Assembly (NCBI GenBank): GCA_011800805.1
Contig: MPNW01000904.1
Span: 21,378 to 33,747, forward strand
DNA from: Hirudo medicinalis
Lineage: Eukaryota > Annelida > Clitellata > Hirudinida > Hirudinidae
DNA length: 12,370 bases
Direction: 5' to 3'
Shown: positions 1 to 10,400 of the stretch, piece after piece
Layout of the letters: every line of letters starts with the position of its first letter
Position numbering within the stretch: position 1 is the first letter of the stretch
Made by a program: the position numbers and the translations under genes
Notes under the pieces: generated by a model
What the model was told of the DNA's origin: nothing
Seen by the model: the letters and a program-made list of their open reading frames with translations, nothing else
Databases searched by the model: none

Positions 1-780
1 CTTTCTTGCACTACTAGCGAGGCTCTAACTGGAGCGCTCGCTTTGGACCATCTTGTGAAGTGATTCCAGCCCACGCTGTGGCGGTCATGCTGGATTTGGC
101 CCCTTATCTCTTCAAACTTCAAGGTTTTTTCTGACTTTCTGATTTCTTCTTGGGCCTTGAGTTTCCTTCCTGATCTGATTTATGGGTTGATCTCGCGGAT
201 AAATATAACTACAAAAATTAATTAATGGCATTTTCAGGGTTATAACAATATTATAAAAAGTAAGGATACAACAAATACTAATATGGGAAGCCCATATTAA
301 GCCCAAGAAATAACAAGATATAAAAATTAAGTATTATAGACCTAAAAATAGTTTAAACATTTTATAAATTAATAAAAATAATTTCTTAAAAAATAAATAT
401 AAATTTAACAAGTTAATTAGTTCGCGATAATTATTTTAACTGCACAAAAATTAGCGCGCTAACGCAGATTAATCTGCAGCCCTAGTTTTTAGTTAAATGT
501 GTCGCCAACTTACGAACAAAGTATAAAATATTGTGCCTAGGTTAAATTCAACATGAAAGGCAGTAAAAAATGAGTCAACATTCGATATAATTTCACAAGC
601 CGTGGCTATTAAGCTGGAACAAATTTGTCGAAAAGGATTAATTCCTATAGTTTCGCATTACAAAATTGTGAAGATGTTGCAAACTTATCATTCTAGACAC
701 ACAAATCTTCTGAAACAACAAGAAAAGAAAAAATAACAAAATATAACAAGGCAAGGTCAAACGTTTTATAGAAGCTCAAG
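1..780. other. AT-rich upstream DNA with no recognised gene
   Basis: From about 180 on the DNA is strongly AT-rich and full of stops. The first 110 bases are GC-richer and are open on the minus strand up to the window edge (about positions 2-172) with no ATG; I do not recognise the product. A 14-bp perfect palindrome (GCAGATTAATCTGC) lies at 464-477. Confidence 0.5.
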
Positions 781-790
781 CTTTTCGATA

Positions 791-2589
791 TTGCAGCTTA
801 AAAGTGAAAAATCTAGAAAAGCGCCAGCAAAAGAAAAACAGTTTCTTATAGATCAGAGAACAGTAAGAATGATGATGATTATCAATGTTGATATCCAACT
901 TAAAAAAAAACTGAAAAAGAGAGAAGAAAAGAAAATTAAAGTACCAACAAAGAAAAAAAAATGTCATATGGAGGTGAACCTGTATTTTCAGAGCTTGTTG
1001 ATAATTCATCAATTGAATGTGACAGTAATGAAGGAATGTTAATTGATGCGCCATTGTCAGAAACAGAAGTAAAACAGTCAAAGCCCATTCTCCAGCATCT
1101 GTAATAAGTAAATCAGCCAATTAAACATCAGAACAAACAAGCCCACTAGATTCTAGTGGAATCTATTATATATCTATATTATATTAGAAAAAAATATCTA
1201 CTCAAAATGAGAATTAAACTTACAGCTTTTTCAAAATCATGTGAACGACATGGCATATCAGCTGCTGCTCTGGCATCTGCAGTTTACAGGATATTGGCAT
1301 GATAACACCGCACAATCTTTCTAAAATTATGGACAGAAGCAAGGTCAGAAGAGAGAGGCAACGAAATAGCTCCGATCTTAAGCAGACATCTGAACTTGCT
1401 GCTAAACATTTGATGGTAGCAAAGATCAAACAAGGGGAAAAGGGAGAAAGATTTTATCGACAAACAATAGTTGAAGAGCATATTACATTTGTACAACATC
1501 AGGAAGGTAATTATATCATCCATAAAATACAAGCATCAGATGCAGCCCAGAATATTACAACAAAAGTGGTTTCCTGCAAAAATGGAAATTGAAACCCAGT
1601 GGTTTGTCTGCATGTTACATGACAATGAGGCAATCTTTCTTTTCGACATCTCTTAATATATTTAGATGGAAAAACATCTTGTCCTCTAGGATTTTCAGGA
1701 TCCATGGGCAAGCAGTTGGAAACAGTTGTGAAAGCTATATTCATTTTGAAAAACTTGATGGCAATTTACCTGCAGTGACTGAAGACACAGTGCCTAAAGT
1801 ACAGATCAAAACTATTTGTATGAAATTTGCAGAGCTCTTTGTAGTGGTGAATGCTCTGTCAGTTTGTCCAGGCATAACCTAGGCAAAATTAAAAGCCCAG
1901 TCAACGTGGCTTACTATAGCGAATCGTTTACTTCGTTTGTACGTTGGCAGTGAAAACCCTTCACCACCACCACTGAAAACACTGGCCAGATATGCAGTAA
2001 AAGTATATACACTTATGCGGATTTTCATAAAATACAACGTCATGCAAGAATGGCGTGCTACGCATTTTCCCCATATTTGGATAATGATTTAAAAGATATT
2101 GATGATGGTGTGATTCAGCGACGCGGGCCCAGAAAATGTTCTTTTGGCAATGATAGCGGATGAAAGAGTGGAAATCAGAGAACTGGGACTTCCTCGCAAC
2201 TTGAAGAGAGTGAAGATGCCTCATCTAAGGACATCAGAATATTCCAGCTATCGAATTTTAATTTTGACGCTAAAGAATACATTGATATTATTCCTTAGCA
2301 AAAATGCAAAGCGACGGAGCTTTTCTGACCAATTCTGACCAGACTATCTGATGATGAACTGAAAGATTGTATTAAAAACAATAAGATTCCAAAGTTGAAA
2401 AACTATATTTGTCACACAATGGAGTGATGTATGCAGCTCCTTACTGAGGCCTCAGCTTTGGTTTGCGGTTTTTGAAGCATGAGATGGATTCATTCGAGCT
2501 AGAGTAGATTCAAGAAATTGCATGCCGTTTATTAATACTAAAGCAGATGTTGTATCAAATAATGCAACTTCTAAAATACCTCAATCATA
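791..2589 (+). pseudogene. Degenerate copy of a multi-copy uncharacterised metazoan protein family (transposon-like)
   Basis: Reading across all three + frames gives collinear pieces of one protein. In order: a lysine-rich stretch (791-960) and an acidic segment from ATG 961; SCERHGISAAALASAVYRIL (about 1230); GMITPHNLSKIMDRSKVRRE (about 1290); IVEEHITFVQ (about 1470); QWFVCMLHDNEA (about 1600); RHLLIYLDGKT and GFSGSMGKQLE (about 1643-1725); TWLTIANRLLRLYVGSENPS (about 1910); ENVLLAMIADERVEIRELGL (about 2130); FNFDAKEYIDII (about 2255); LSDDELKDCIKNNKIPKL (about 2347); LLTEASALVCG (about 2433); and DGFIRARVDSRN (about 2483). From memory, these signatures belong to an abundant uncharacterised animal family; I cannot name a function. 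There are at least seven frame changes and several in-frame stops, including TAG 1880-1882, so it is dead. A segment seems deleted around 1560-1590. No terminal inverted repeats were found. Confidence 0.72.
1143..1159. repeat. Perfect 8+1+8 inverted repeat
   Basis: CCACTAGA, one T, then TCTAGTGG. It sits in the non-conserved gap between the N-terminal and CERHGIS parts of the pseudogene, possibly in a former intron. No function is implied. Confidence 0.5.
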
Positions 2590-2639
2590 ACTAATATTTT
2601 TTTTTTATTTTTTAAGCTAATAGCCGGTGAGTCGGTAAT

Positions 2640-2900
2640 TTTCAAAGTGAAGGCGACCGCTGCAAAGAAAATATTACACTCAGTTTGGTATTGTATCGTA
2701 TCGATGTGCAAAGGTCGCCGCGAGTTTTTAGTCGATAACCATATAATGGGTGATGTTCTGAAGATGACTAACGTAGGGAAATAACCGACAGGGCCTGATC
2801 AAACGGGTATGGCCCATCCCCGAGAACGTAAGGTGTTTGGGCCGAAACATCGTTCGGTGACGATGCTTCCCTGTCTGCTCCGCTCCTTAGTAGGAGTTTC
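2640..2900. other. GC-richer structured block, probable retroelement remnant with hammerhead-like boxes
   Basis: This block contrasts in composition with the AT-rich DNA around it and codes for nothing visible. It holds an inverted repeat GGCGACC (2652-2658) / GGTCGCC (2713-2719). It also holds CTGAAGA (2758-2764), a stem GACAGGG (2787-2793) / CCCTGTC (2869-2875), a stem GGCCCA (2811-2816) / TGGGCC (2838-2843), GAAA (2844-2847) and a hairpin CATCGT / ACGATG (2848-2865). The layout resembles a decayed hammerhead ribozyme like those carried by Penelope-like and other retroelements. The family was not identified. Confidence 0.35.
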
Positions 2901-3087
2901 TTAATACTGTTAAACAAACGTTATTTTATTAAAGTCCCTTGCATAACTGAGATGATTTGGACCTGTTAGTTAGTGTTAGCGATAATAAAATAAAAATTCT
3001 TAGAAGATTGTTAGAAGATTCTTAGTCAGCTTAAAATTATATTAGATTAAAATAATGCATATTTAATTAATTAATAGGATCCGCTTT

Positions 3088-3280
3088 TCACAAATCCATC
3101 AGTATATGAGGTCCACACTTGCTAAGCATGGGACTCATCTCGGCTAGATTTGTCTTAAGACGTATTTTTTCTCTCAGGTCTGATTGATCATTCAGGCCGA
3201 TCATTCCATGCGGAAGTGACGGACATTTTCATCCTCCTGAGTGCAAACATTTTCCATCTGGATGGTGCTACATCTGTAAC
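3088..3280 (-). pseudogene. Possible LINE ORF2 C-terminal scrap
   Basis: Read on the minus strand, one frame gives VCTQEDENVRHFRME ending at 3201. The adjoining frame gives GLNDQSDLREKIRLKTNLAE ending at a stop at 3088-3090. A cysteine, then acidic residues, then RHF followed by a leucine-rich stretch resembles the Cys/His segment near the C-terminus of many LINE polyproteins. The match is short and the frame is broken, so this is a weak call. The rest of 2900-3660 shows no gene. Confidence 0.3.
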
Positions 3281-3586
3281 TAAAATTAAACGGCGGATGC
3301 CTACATCATCTCATCTCAAAGGTCTATGATAGTTGCAGACGTGAAAAGGCGATCTTGCTTAAATTTCAGCCTCCATCGATTATTTTATTGTGAAGCATTA
3401 TATTAAATTTTAGAGTACATTTGTTTCTTTTTATTGCGTTCTAAAATGTCGAGGACAAGTTGGCAAGACTGATTGTAAAAAATATTTTTTTAGTTGCTTG
3501 TAATCTTTCTGCTATTAAATGTTATTATTAAATTTGGAAAGAGTCGTCTATTTTAAAATATTAAAATTCAGCAAATTCGTCGCTAA

Positions 3587-3597
3587 GTTACTGTAAC
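3587..3597. promoter_or_regulatory. X-box-like palindrome upstream of the dynein start
   Basis: GTTAC-T-GTAAC lies 68-78 bp before the ATG. RFX factors, which drive ciliary genes in animals, bind paired half sites of the form RGYAAC. One half here (AGTAAC on the minus strand) fits and the other is one base off, but the spacing is shorter than a normal X-box. An adjacent inverted repeat, AACGCA / TGCGTT, spans 3595-3611. No clear TATA box was seen. Confidence 0.2.
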
Positions 3598-3664
3598 GCA
3601 CGCTTTGCGTTCAAATTTTATTCGCGACATTGTGCGGATGTGATTCCTTTTTTGGCGATTAACA

Positions 3665-4027
3665 ATGGAAAGCGAGATTCCGGCAAACGATCCACGAGTT
3701 GATTTTATATCCGATTTCATTAATAAATCCTTGCGCTTAAAGCCAGATAAATGGACAAGGATGTATTCTTCCGAAGGAAATGTTAACATGATTAACGAAT
3801 TTCTCAACATTCCCGATTGCCAGACTCTTATCATTTTAGTAAATATAGGATCTGGTGCTTTGACTCCTACTCTAGAGTGGCCTCCTCACCTAAAGGGAAG
3901 TCGAGCTTTTTATTTCATTAAAAAGAACAAAGAAGCATTACCTAGAATCTATAAGCTGATGTCTCATTTAACATATGGTGATGTGATATCTTCTCCAATA
4001 GACCAGTTATTTTCATTTGTCGAAGAA
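3665..4027 (+). CDS. Dynein heavy chain exon 1 (codons 1-121)
   Basis: This is the initiator exon. It reads MESEIPANDPRVDFISDF and continues to SSPIDQLFSFVEE. It ends GAA GAA in phase 0 before the donor GTTAGT. The reading frame stays open through the intron to a TAA at 4136-4138, but homology breaks off exactly at this donor and resumes with VLFPLLSN in exon 2. That places the splice site. Confidence 0.92.
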
Positions 4028-7000
4028 GTTAGTATATCGCCATTTCATTTAGTTTTTCGAAGTTTAATTGAAAAATGTCAAAATCTTTCAATGTCTTATG
4101 TTTATGCCATGTTTGTGTCTCTTAAAAATCGTTATTAAATGCAGGTTTTATTTCCGTTACTTTCAAACAAAATGAATCAGTCAAGTTGGCCACATGTAGT
4201 AGTTAAAGACGTAGCCAGACAAGTTAGTGCAATGAAAAACAAAGTTTATGTTATTACTGGCCAGGTAAAAGGTAAAACTTTATTGCCACCACCTGTCGGG
4301 ACTGAAAAACTTGATGAATCACTATTAAACTTTACCAACAAGTTCGAAATCAACATTTTAGGATTTCAACATGATTTTTATTATAATATTTAACTTATTT
4401 TATAGAAATTTGATCCATTCAATTGAAACGGTTTTGATTGAATGGTCCCATCAAATCCATGATGAGTTGAAAAAAGATTCGGCACAACCTCTTCTTGATG
4501 GACTATTTCCATTACCTTATGTTGAATTTGAATTTTGGAGAGTTAAAAGCAACAATCTGGAATGCATTTATGATCAGGTCAGAATGCATCAGAACAATCA
4601 TTAGATAATACTAATCACGTAGAAATTGGAAAAGATCACAACAGTCTTAATTTGGAACACGATTTGATATTTTTGCCTTAACGGACAATCTAAGAGTTGC
4701 GAATACTTTCATACACACATCATAGAAATTGATTTTTGAAATCTATTTTTGAAATATATTCAGAAAGATTTCTAAGGATCTGGGTAAAGCGGTTTCTATA
4801 GATAGCTATAAGCAGATTGGATAGGAAAGAAGTTGGAAGATTGGGTGATGTGGGGATTAATTCTAAAGAAAAACCAATGTTTTGTAGTTTTGAAATTATA
4901 GAAAAATTAGAGATGGATCTATAAATTGGCAGATGGATTACGATCGAAATTTGGCTTTTAAGGAATGAGAGAACTTGAGGACTCGAAGATTGAAGGGAAA
5001 ATACTGATATTGAAAAAATAGCTAGCTTGGAATGAGTGGGATATAGGATTAAAGCGGATTTTTTGGCAGAGGAGGGAGAGAATGTCTTGGATTATCAATG
5101 AGGGACTGTCCTTCCGAAATGGGTTGAGACTCTCAACTTCAGAGTGGTGGGAAAATATGAGATTTGCGATGAGGTGAGAGTGTTGGCGATTGATTGATGA
5201 ATATTTGTAAAGAGGTATTAATTGAATTTAGTGGCAACACTCATTGTCACATTGAACTTGAACATTCGCTTCTTAGTTAAGCTGCTCCTTGATGGCATCC
5301 TTCCTGGCGTTGAAGATTCACGCAGCTTCTTTTATGTACAAGTGAATAAAAATTTAAAGTGGTTAAGATGATTTCAAAAAAGCAGAGTTAGATTCTCGCC
5401 AGAGAATTTGGAGATCTTACGATTTTTAAATATAACTTGAGAACAGTACATCATATCATATCGTTGCCATCTGGAACCGAATCATATCAGGAATTTGATG
5501 TGTATTTTAAAAAAATGGGTGGGTACCTGGCGCTGCAAAAGTTAAGACAAATAAAAAATAAGCAAATAAAATAATTTTAAGGTACTTTCACTAATGTAAC
5601 ACGCAAACGACTGACGCAGGTTTTATGATTTGTATAAAAATGGTTTTGTAAAACACGCAGACGACTATAGCACCCAGGGCCACCGACGGAAATTTCTGGC
5701 CCCTAATCCAACTTGGTAATGGAAAAGCAAAAATAAATGTCTTTAAAACCCGAGTTGTTCGACATTACATAAAAGATGAACAAACGGAAATATTTAAAAT
5801 TCACGTGTTATGCAATTTATGCCTTAAGTAACGCTCACACGTTATCGACCCGTTTCGGGAGCTGACGACGAGAATGCTTAAGTTTAGATTTACGGGAGAA
5901 ATGGCTGTGAATCTGTTTGAAACAATTGATGCTTTTTGTTTCATGACATTAATAAGAGGTGAGATGGAGACATTTTAAAGTTTGCGTCCCGCCACAGATT
6001 CAAAAAGCGCCAAATTGGCCCGCGGGCCAAAATGTTTGCAAACCCCTACCTTATATATGTATATATGTATATATATATTGTATTATTGTGCTGGAATTAT
6101 TTTTTATAAAACTAGTTTACTATAATGTTTGTTGGTTATATATTAAATGTTTTGTTTTAAAGCTTCAAAGTGGAAAGATGAAATTGTTTGCAGATTGCCT
6201 AGAAAAGGCAAATAGCAGCTACTTTGTAACGTTTAAAAGTTTGTTCCAAGATGTGGTTGCATGTTAGATAATTTAATATTATTGTTCATTCAAATATGCC
6301 TATTTAAAAAAATTATTAATTTTTAAGCTATGGTAGAAGCTCAGGATATTTATTTGTATCTCAAACCATTGCAAAGTCTTCTTGAAGATATAGAATCAAA
6401 GAGCTTTGAAGATATTAGAATATCTTATCATATTTTGATGCATGCCATTTGCCTGATTTGGACAACTTCAAGTTATTATAACAAATCAGAAAGAATAATT
6501 GTTCTTATGCAAGAAATTTGCAACTTTCTCATATCCATGGTTAGAGTGCAATGAACTTTAATGAAATGTAATTGTATTTAACTTATATTTTGGGTGCCTT
6601 ATAATTATAGCCCCGTTGTAAATTTTCCAAATCTCAAGCGCAATTCAACGGCACCTGCGTTCAAAAAAAAAGTAACTGCATTGAAGTACAACCGCAACAC
6701 AAATTATGGCATCGCATAAGCCTGCTACTCCATTGAATTTGTAAGTGTCTGCTGATAAGCCATCACAACTAGTCTCAATAATAACGTAAATTCGTAAACT
6801 CATTTATTTAATCAAATTAATTAAATCTATGTTCATTTATACAAAAACCGATAGTTCACTTTTGTCGGAATCCAGGATAGTTATTTTATCCTGAAGAGTC
6901 ATAGTCTTTTGACTCCTTTGCGTTTTCGTCAGCAAATTTCTTCAGACAATCCTCGTTTAGCTTCATATACAAATACTGAGTAGTACTGAGGTTGAAGTAC

Positions 7001-7383
7001 AACTTCAAGTACCAATGAGTTATAAACAAGTACTTGTACATTGTACAAATTTGCAAATACATCACTAATTTATCTCTGCTCCATTGCCCAGACTGCATAA
7101 AGTGATTGTTTATTGTTCAAATTTATTTGTCTCATGATGGTTTGCAAGATTTTGATGGTGCTGTTGAAACACTTTCAGCATTCTTTAGCCCATCATTCAC
7201 TGTAAGGTGGAAAAAATGATCAAAATATGACAATCATTCTTTTCGCGATTGACAGACATTTCTAATAACATTGTGAACTTCCTCTTCATCATCAGTGTCC
7301 AAATTTTTGAAATTATATTGACTTTATAAATAATAATTTTATTGGACATCAAACATACCATGAAATTTTGAAATCGTCGTCGC

Positions 7384-7451
<68 letters not shown>

Positions 7452-10400
7452 ACGTCTTCGTCGTGACGTCCAAATCACCAATCAGGCGCCATTATAATAA
7501 TAATAATAATAATAATAATAGTTAATTTATAATGCGCCATTTGCATAGCGTCAGAGGCGAAGATCCATTCAGGACTCGCAATTTAAAATTAATAGAGCAG
7601 ACGAACTGGAATATGTAGAACATAAATTATCATTGTTTCGGAGTGTCCTTTATATATTTTGGGCACAGACCATTTAATTGAATACGAAAATCCTGTCAAA
7701 TTTCAAACAATTTGAATAGGAAGGAAGCTAAGTTTCATTTAACAAACCAATTAAGCAAGTAAGCGTCAATAAACATGCCGAATATATTTATAATAGTGCA
7801 GTCAAATTGAAACAGTTTGAGATCGATCTCTATCAGATGATTCATCTGGATAGCAGAGACCTCATAAGAATCGAAACTCAACAGAACGCAGAAAGCACAC
7901 TGATTAATGAAGAATATGAAAAGTGTATCTCAACCCGAATTTCCTAGATCACCACTAGCAAGAAATCAGGAATAAATTTTGTTTTCCCGGCCAAAACAAT
8001 CAAAAGCAATCTCTTAAAAAATGAACATCATTCGAATATTTAGAGTCCCGCAGCACGGCTCGGGATCACCACGGGATTTTGAAGTTAACATTTAACTACG
8101 ACATTTGAATAACGTAATTGTTCTTTAGCTATTCTTTTGCTCTCAATATCGTTCAATCAAGTCCAGATAAATTTCACAATTCCTCTTCATGATGAGCAGA
8201 GTGAAGAAGCACTCATTGGGCTTCTTTCCTACTGTAGGCAATGGTGTGGAAGGACACTGGGTGTCGCCTTATTCTTATTGTCCACTTGTTGGCTCCACCC
8301 TTTGAATTAAGCTCCTTTTATTTTGAAGTGATATTGTATTGTATTCTTCTCTGCCTTCCTTTGATAAATCTCTGGGAATAACGTTTTTGAATACTGCACT
8401 TTTTTCAGTTTAGAAGCATTTTCCAGAAAGAGATTCTTTGAAATTTGATTTTGAAATTTAACCAAAACTGATGTTTTTTTTATGCTATATCCACTTTTCT
8501 CCCCATTCTGAATATGTCCATAACCTCTTTATCTATTTCCCAGTTTGATATTTCCTTGAGAAATTTAAATTTAAAAGGAGTTCTTTATCTTTAACTTTGG
8601 ATTCGGTAACTCTCGATGTTCCGATTGATCCGTCTGCCTCACTAAGGGTCATGTCAACAATCGCATTGAAAAGCGTAGGAGACATTGGATCTCTCTGTCA
8701 CATGCCTCTGTCTACTTGAATGCGACTGCTGAGCTCTTATACCGTTCTGATATGAACCCAATTATCTTTGTATAATTCTGACAAATACTTTATCAGCGGT
8801 GGCGGTGCCCTAAATCGAGAAACTGCCCTCATGATCTCGTTGGTGAGAGACTGAATCGAATGCTTTTGAAACATCAACAAAGCTCAGATTTAACTTATTC
8901 AGGTCTTGCTATTTTGTTCCTTTTTTTGAGGGATTTCACCAACCATATATTATCGGCAAGACCATCTCCGTATCGAAACGCTTTCTGGCACGGAGACAAC
9001 GGCAAGGAGATCATTCGTCTGTTAAGAATTCTGAGGAAGAGTCTACTGATTAGGGGACTCACTGTAATCGATCTGAAATCATTTGGTTTGGTGACTCCTG
9101 TTGTCATAGGAATACTGGTGACTATTCCGATTTTGAATGGAGATGCAGGCAAACCGGTCAGCAGCCACAGTGACATATGGACCGCAAAGTCGATGTTCCT
9201 GATCCCTTCTATGTGATGTTTCTTTAGTCTGTCATGTCCCGGCGCAGTATCTCGGAGTCCTCGAATGGCGAAATCCACCTCATCGCAGGTGATTGGAAAC
9301 TCCAAATCATACAAGGTTTCACTTTCATGTGACACTGTCCTTTTTTGTCTTCAACTGAGTTTTTTGAGAAAATTTGTCCCCAATATTCGACCAAGCCTTC
9401 GACTTGAGCTGTCTTTGATTCTTCCCTGTAATCCTCACTCAGCACTGAACGAGCCCCTGCTGATGGACTTTTTTTGAACAAGTTTTGAACAACATTTCGC
9501 TTCCTTTGTCTTTCAATCGTTCTCCGCTCTTTTTTACTTAGTCCAATCAAGCGAAATGACCAGACGAAAATCAACGTTATTGTGTAACTCGCGCAGTTTC
9601 GTTTTCTCCTTTTATTTTCGAAATTAAGGCTCACCAACCACGAACTGGTAGGTAGGGGACACTAATTGACAAAAATTCGCGACAAATAAACGCTGAAATC
9701 TCCGAATTGAATAAATTTTAAAGAGCACGCGAATATTTCCCGCACCAGTCAACAGCTCGAGCTTCTCATCATCGTTATTATCATTGTCATCATCATCATC
9801 ATCATCATCATCATTATTATTATTATTATTATTAATTATTATTATATTGTTGTTGCTGTCGTTGTTGTCCGCTCAGAGAACAAAATCAATTTGCGACTGA
9901 GTTTGATATTATAAGTTTATTTGTTACAAAATTTAGAATCATAATCATTTAAAAATTGTGTTACCTTATAATGTTTGCTAGGAGTTTTTTTATTAAACAT
10001 TTAAAAAATTCCTAAATCGTCAAGATATCGACGCTAAATTTTCGTTTGTCATTTTCATTATCATCGGGATGGTTTGATAAGAGTTACACTTTATCAAAAG
10101 GTTTTTAATACTAGAGGGGCTCCGGCTTCATATAAAAAGTTTTTTCAAATCTTGAAACACTTTGAAACTATTATGAACTTTTGCAATTAACGTCTAAGGT
10201 GATATAATCAGTGTTTTATTAAAATAAAACTATTCCATTGGAGGTGAAGCCTAACTTAAACTTATTGAAAAGCTACTTTTGAAAAGTGATCAATTTGGAA
10301 ATTAATTTTGATATCGACTCGCAGTTTTTCGCTGACTTCTATTCATTTCACTTCTTGCTATGGACTTATTACAAGTTTTGTCGTGTATTGAGTGACTTAT

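Larger units (their letters stand above)
4578..6162 (+). other. Dynein intron 3 (1585 bp), with mobile-element debris
   Basis: The intron runs from GTCAGA to TTAAAG. The stretch at about 4800-5340 is purine-rich on the + strand and has several 20-45 codon open runs (for example GRLGDVGINSKEKPMF and LLLDGILPGVEDS) that look like eroded coding sequence of unknown origin. Two hAT-like ends lie at about 5675-5703 and 6015-6048. A + strand open run, RSHVIDPFRELTTRMLKF, is at about 5831. No living gene is seen inside. Confidence 0.8.

Noticed and set aside
112..306. Minus-strand 64-codon frame
   Set aside because: It overlaps AT-rich DNA and competes with the longer edge frame; it has no family signature.
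776..1120. Minus-strand 114-codon open frame
   Set aside because: It is the Phe/Leu-rich complement of the lysine-rich start of the + strand pseudogene, with no family resemblance.
2787..2875. tRNA gene or tRNA-derived SINE
   Set aside because: There is no A/B box pair or cloverleaf with an anticodon arm; the stems do not fit a tRNA.
3583..3834. Minus-strand 83-codon open frame over the dynein start
   Set aside because: It is antisense to clearly homologous dynein exon 1, a shadow frame.
5959..6162. 5' part of the + strand frame leading into exon 4
   Set aside because: It crosses the hAT terminus and AT-rich intron sequence, and homology to dynein starts only at 6163 after TTAAAG.
6886..7098. 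Minus-strand 70-codon frame with an ATG
   Set aside because: It covers the palindrome cluster, has no recognisable domain, and its Tyr/Leu-rich content is what the AT-rich repeats would produce.
7384..7450. CRISPR-like regular repeats
   Set aside because: This is a plain trinucleotide microsatellite with no spacers, in a eukaryotic intron.
8860..9216. + strand 118-codon open frame
   Set aside because: It is the complement of the reverse-transcriptase fragment, whose motifs are all on the minus strand.
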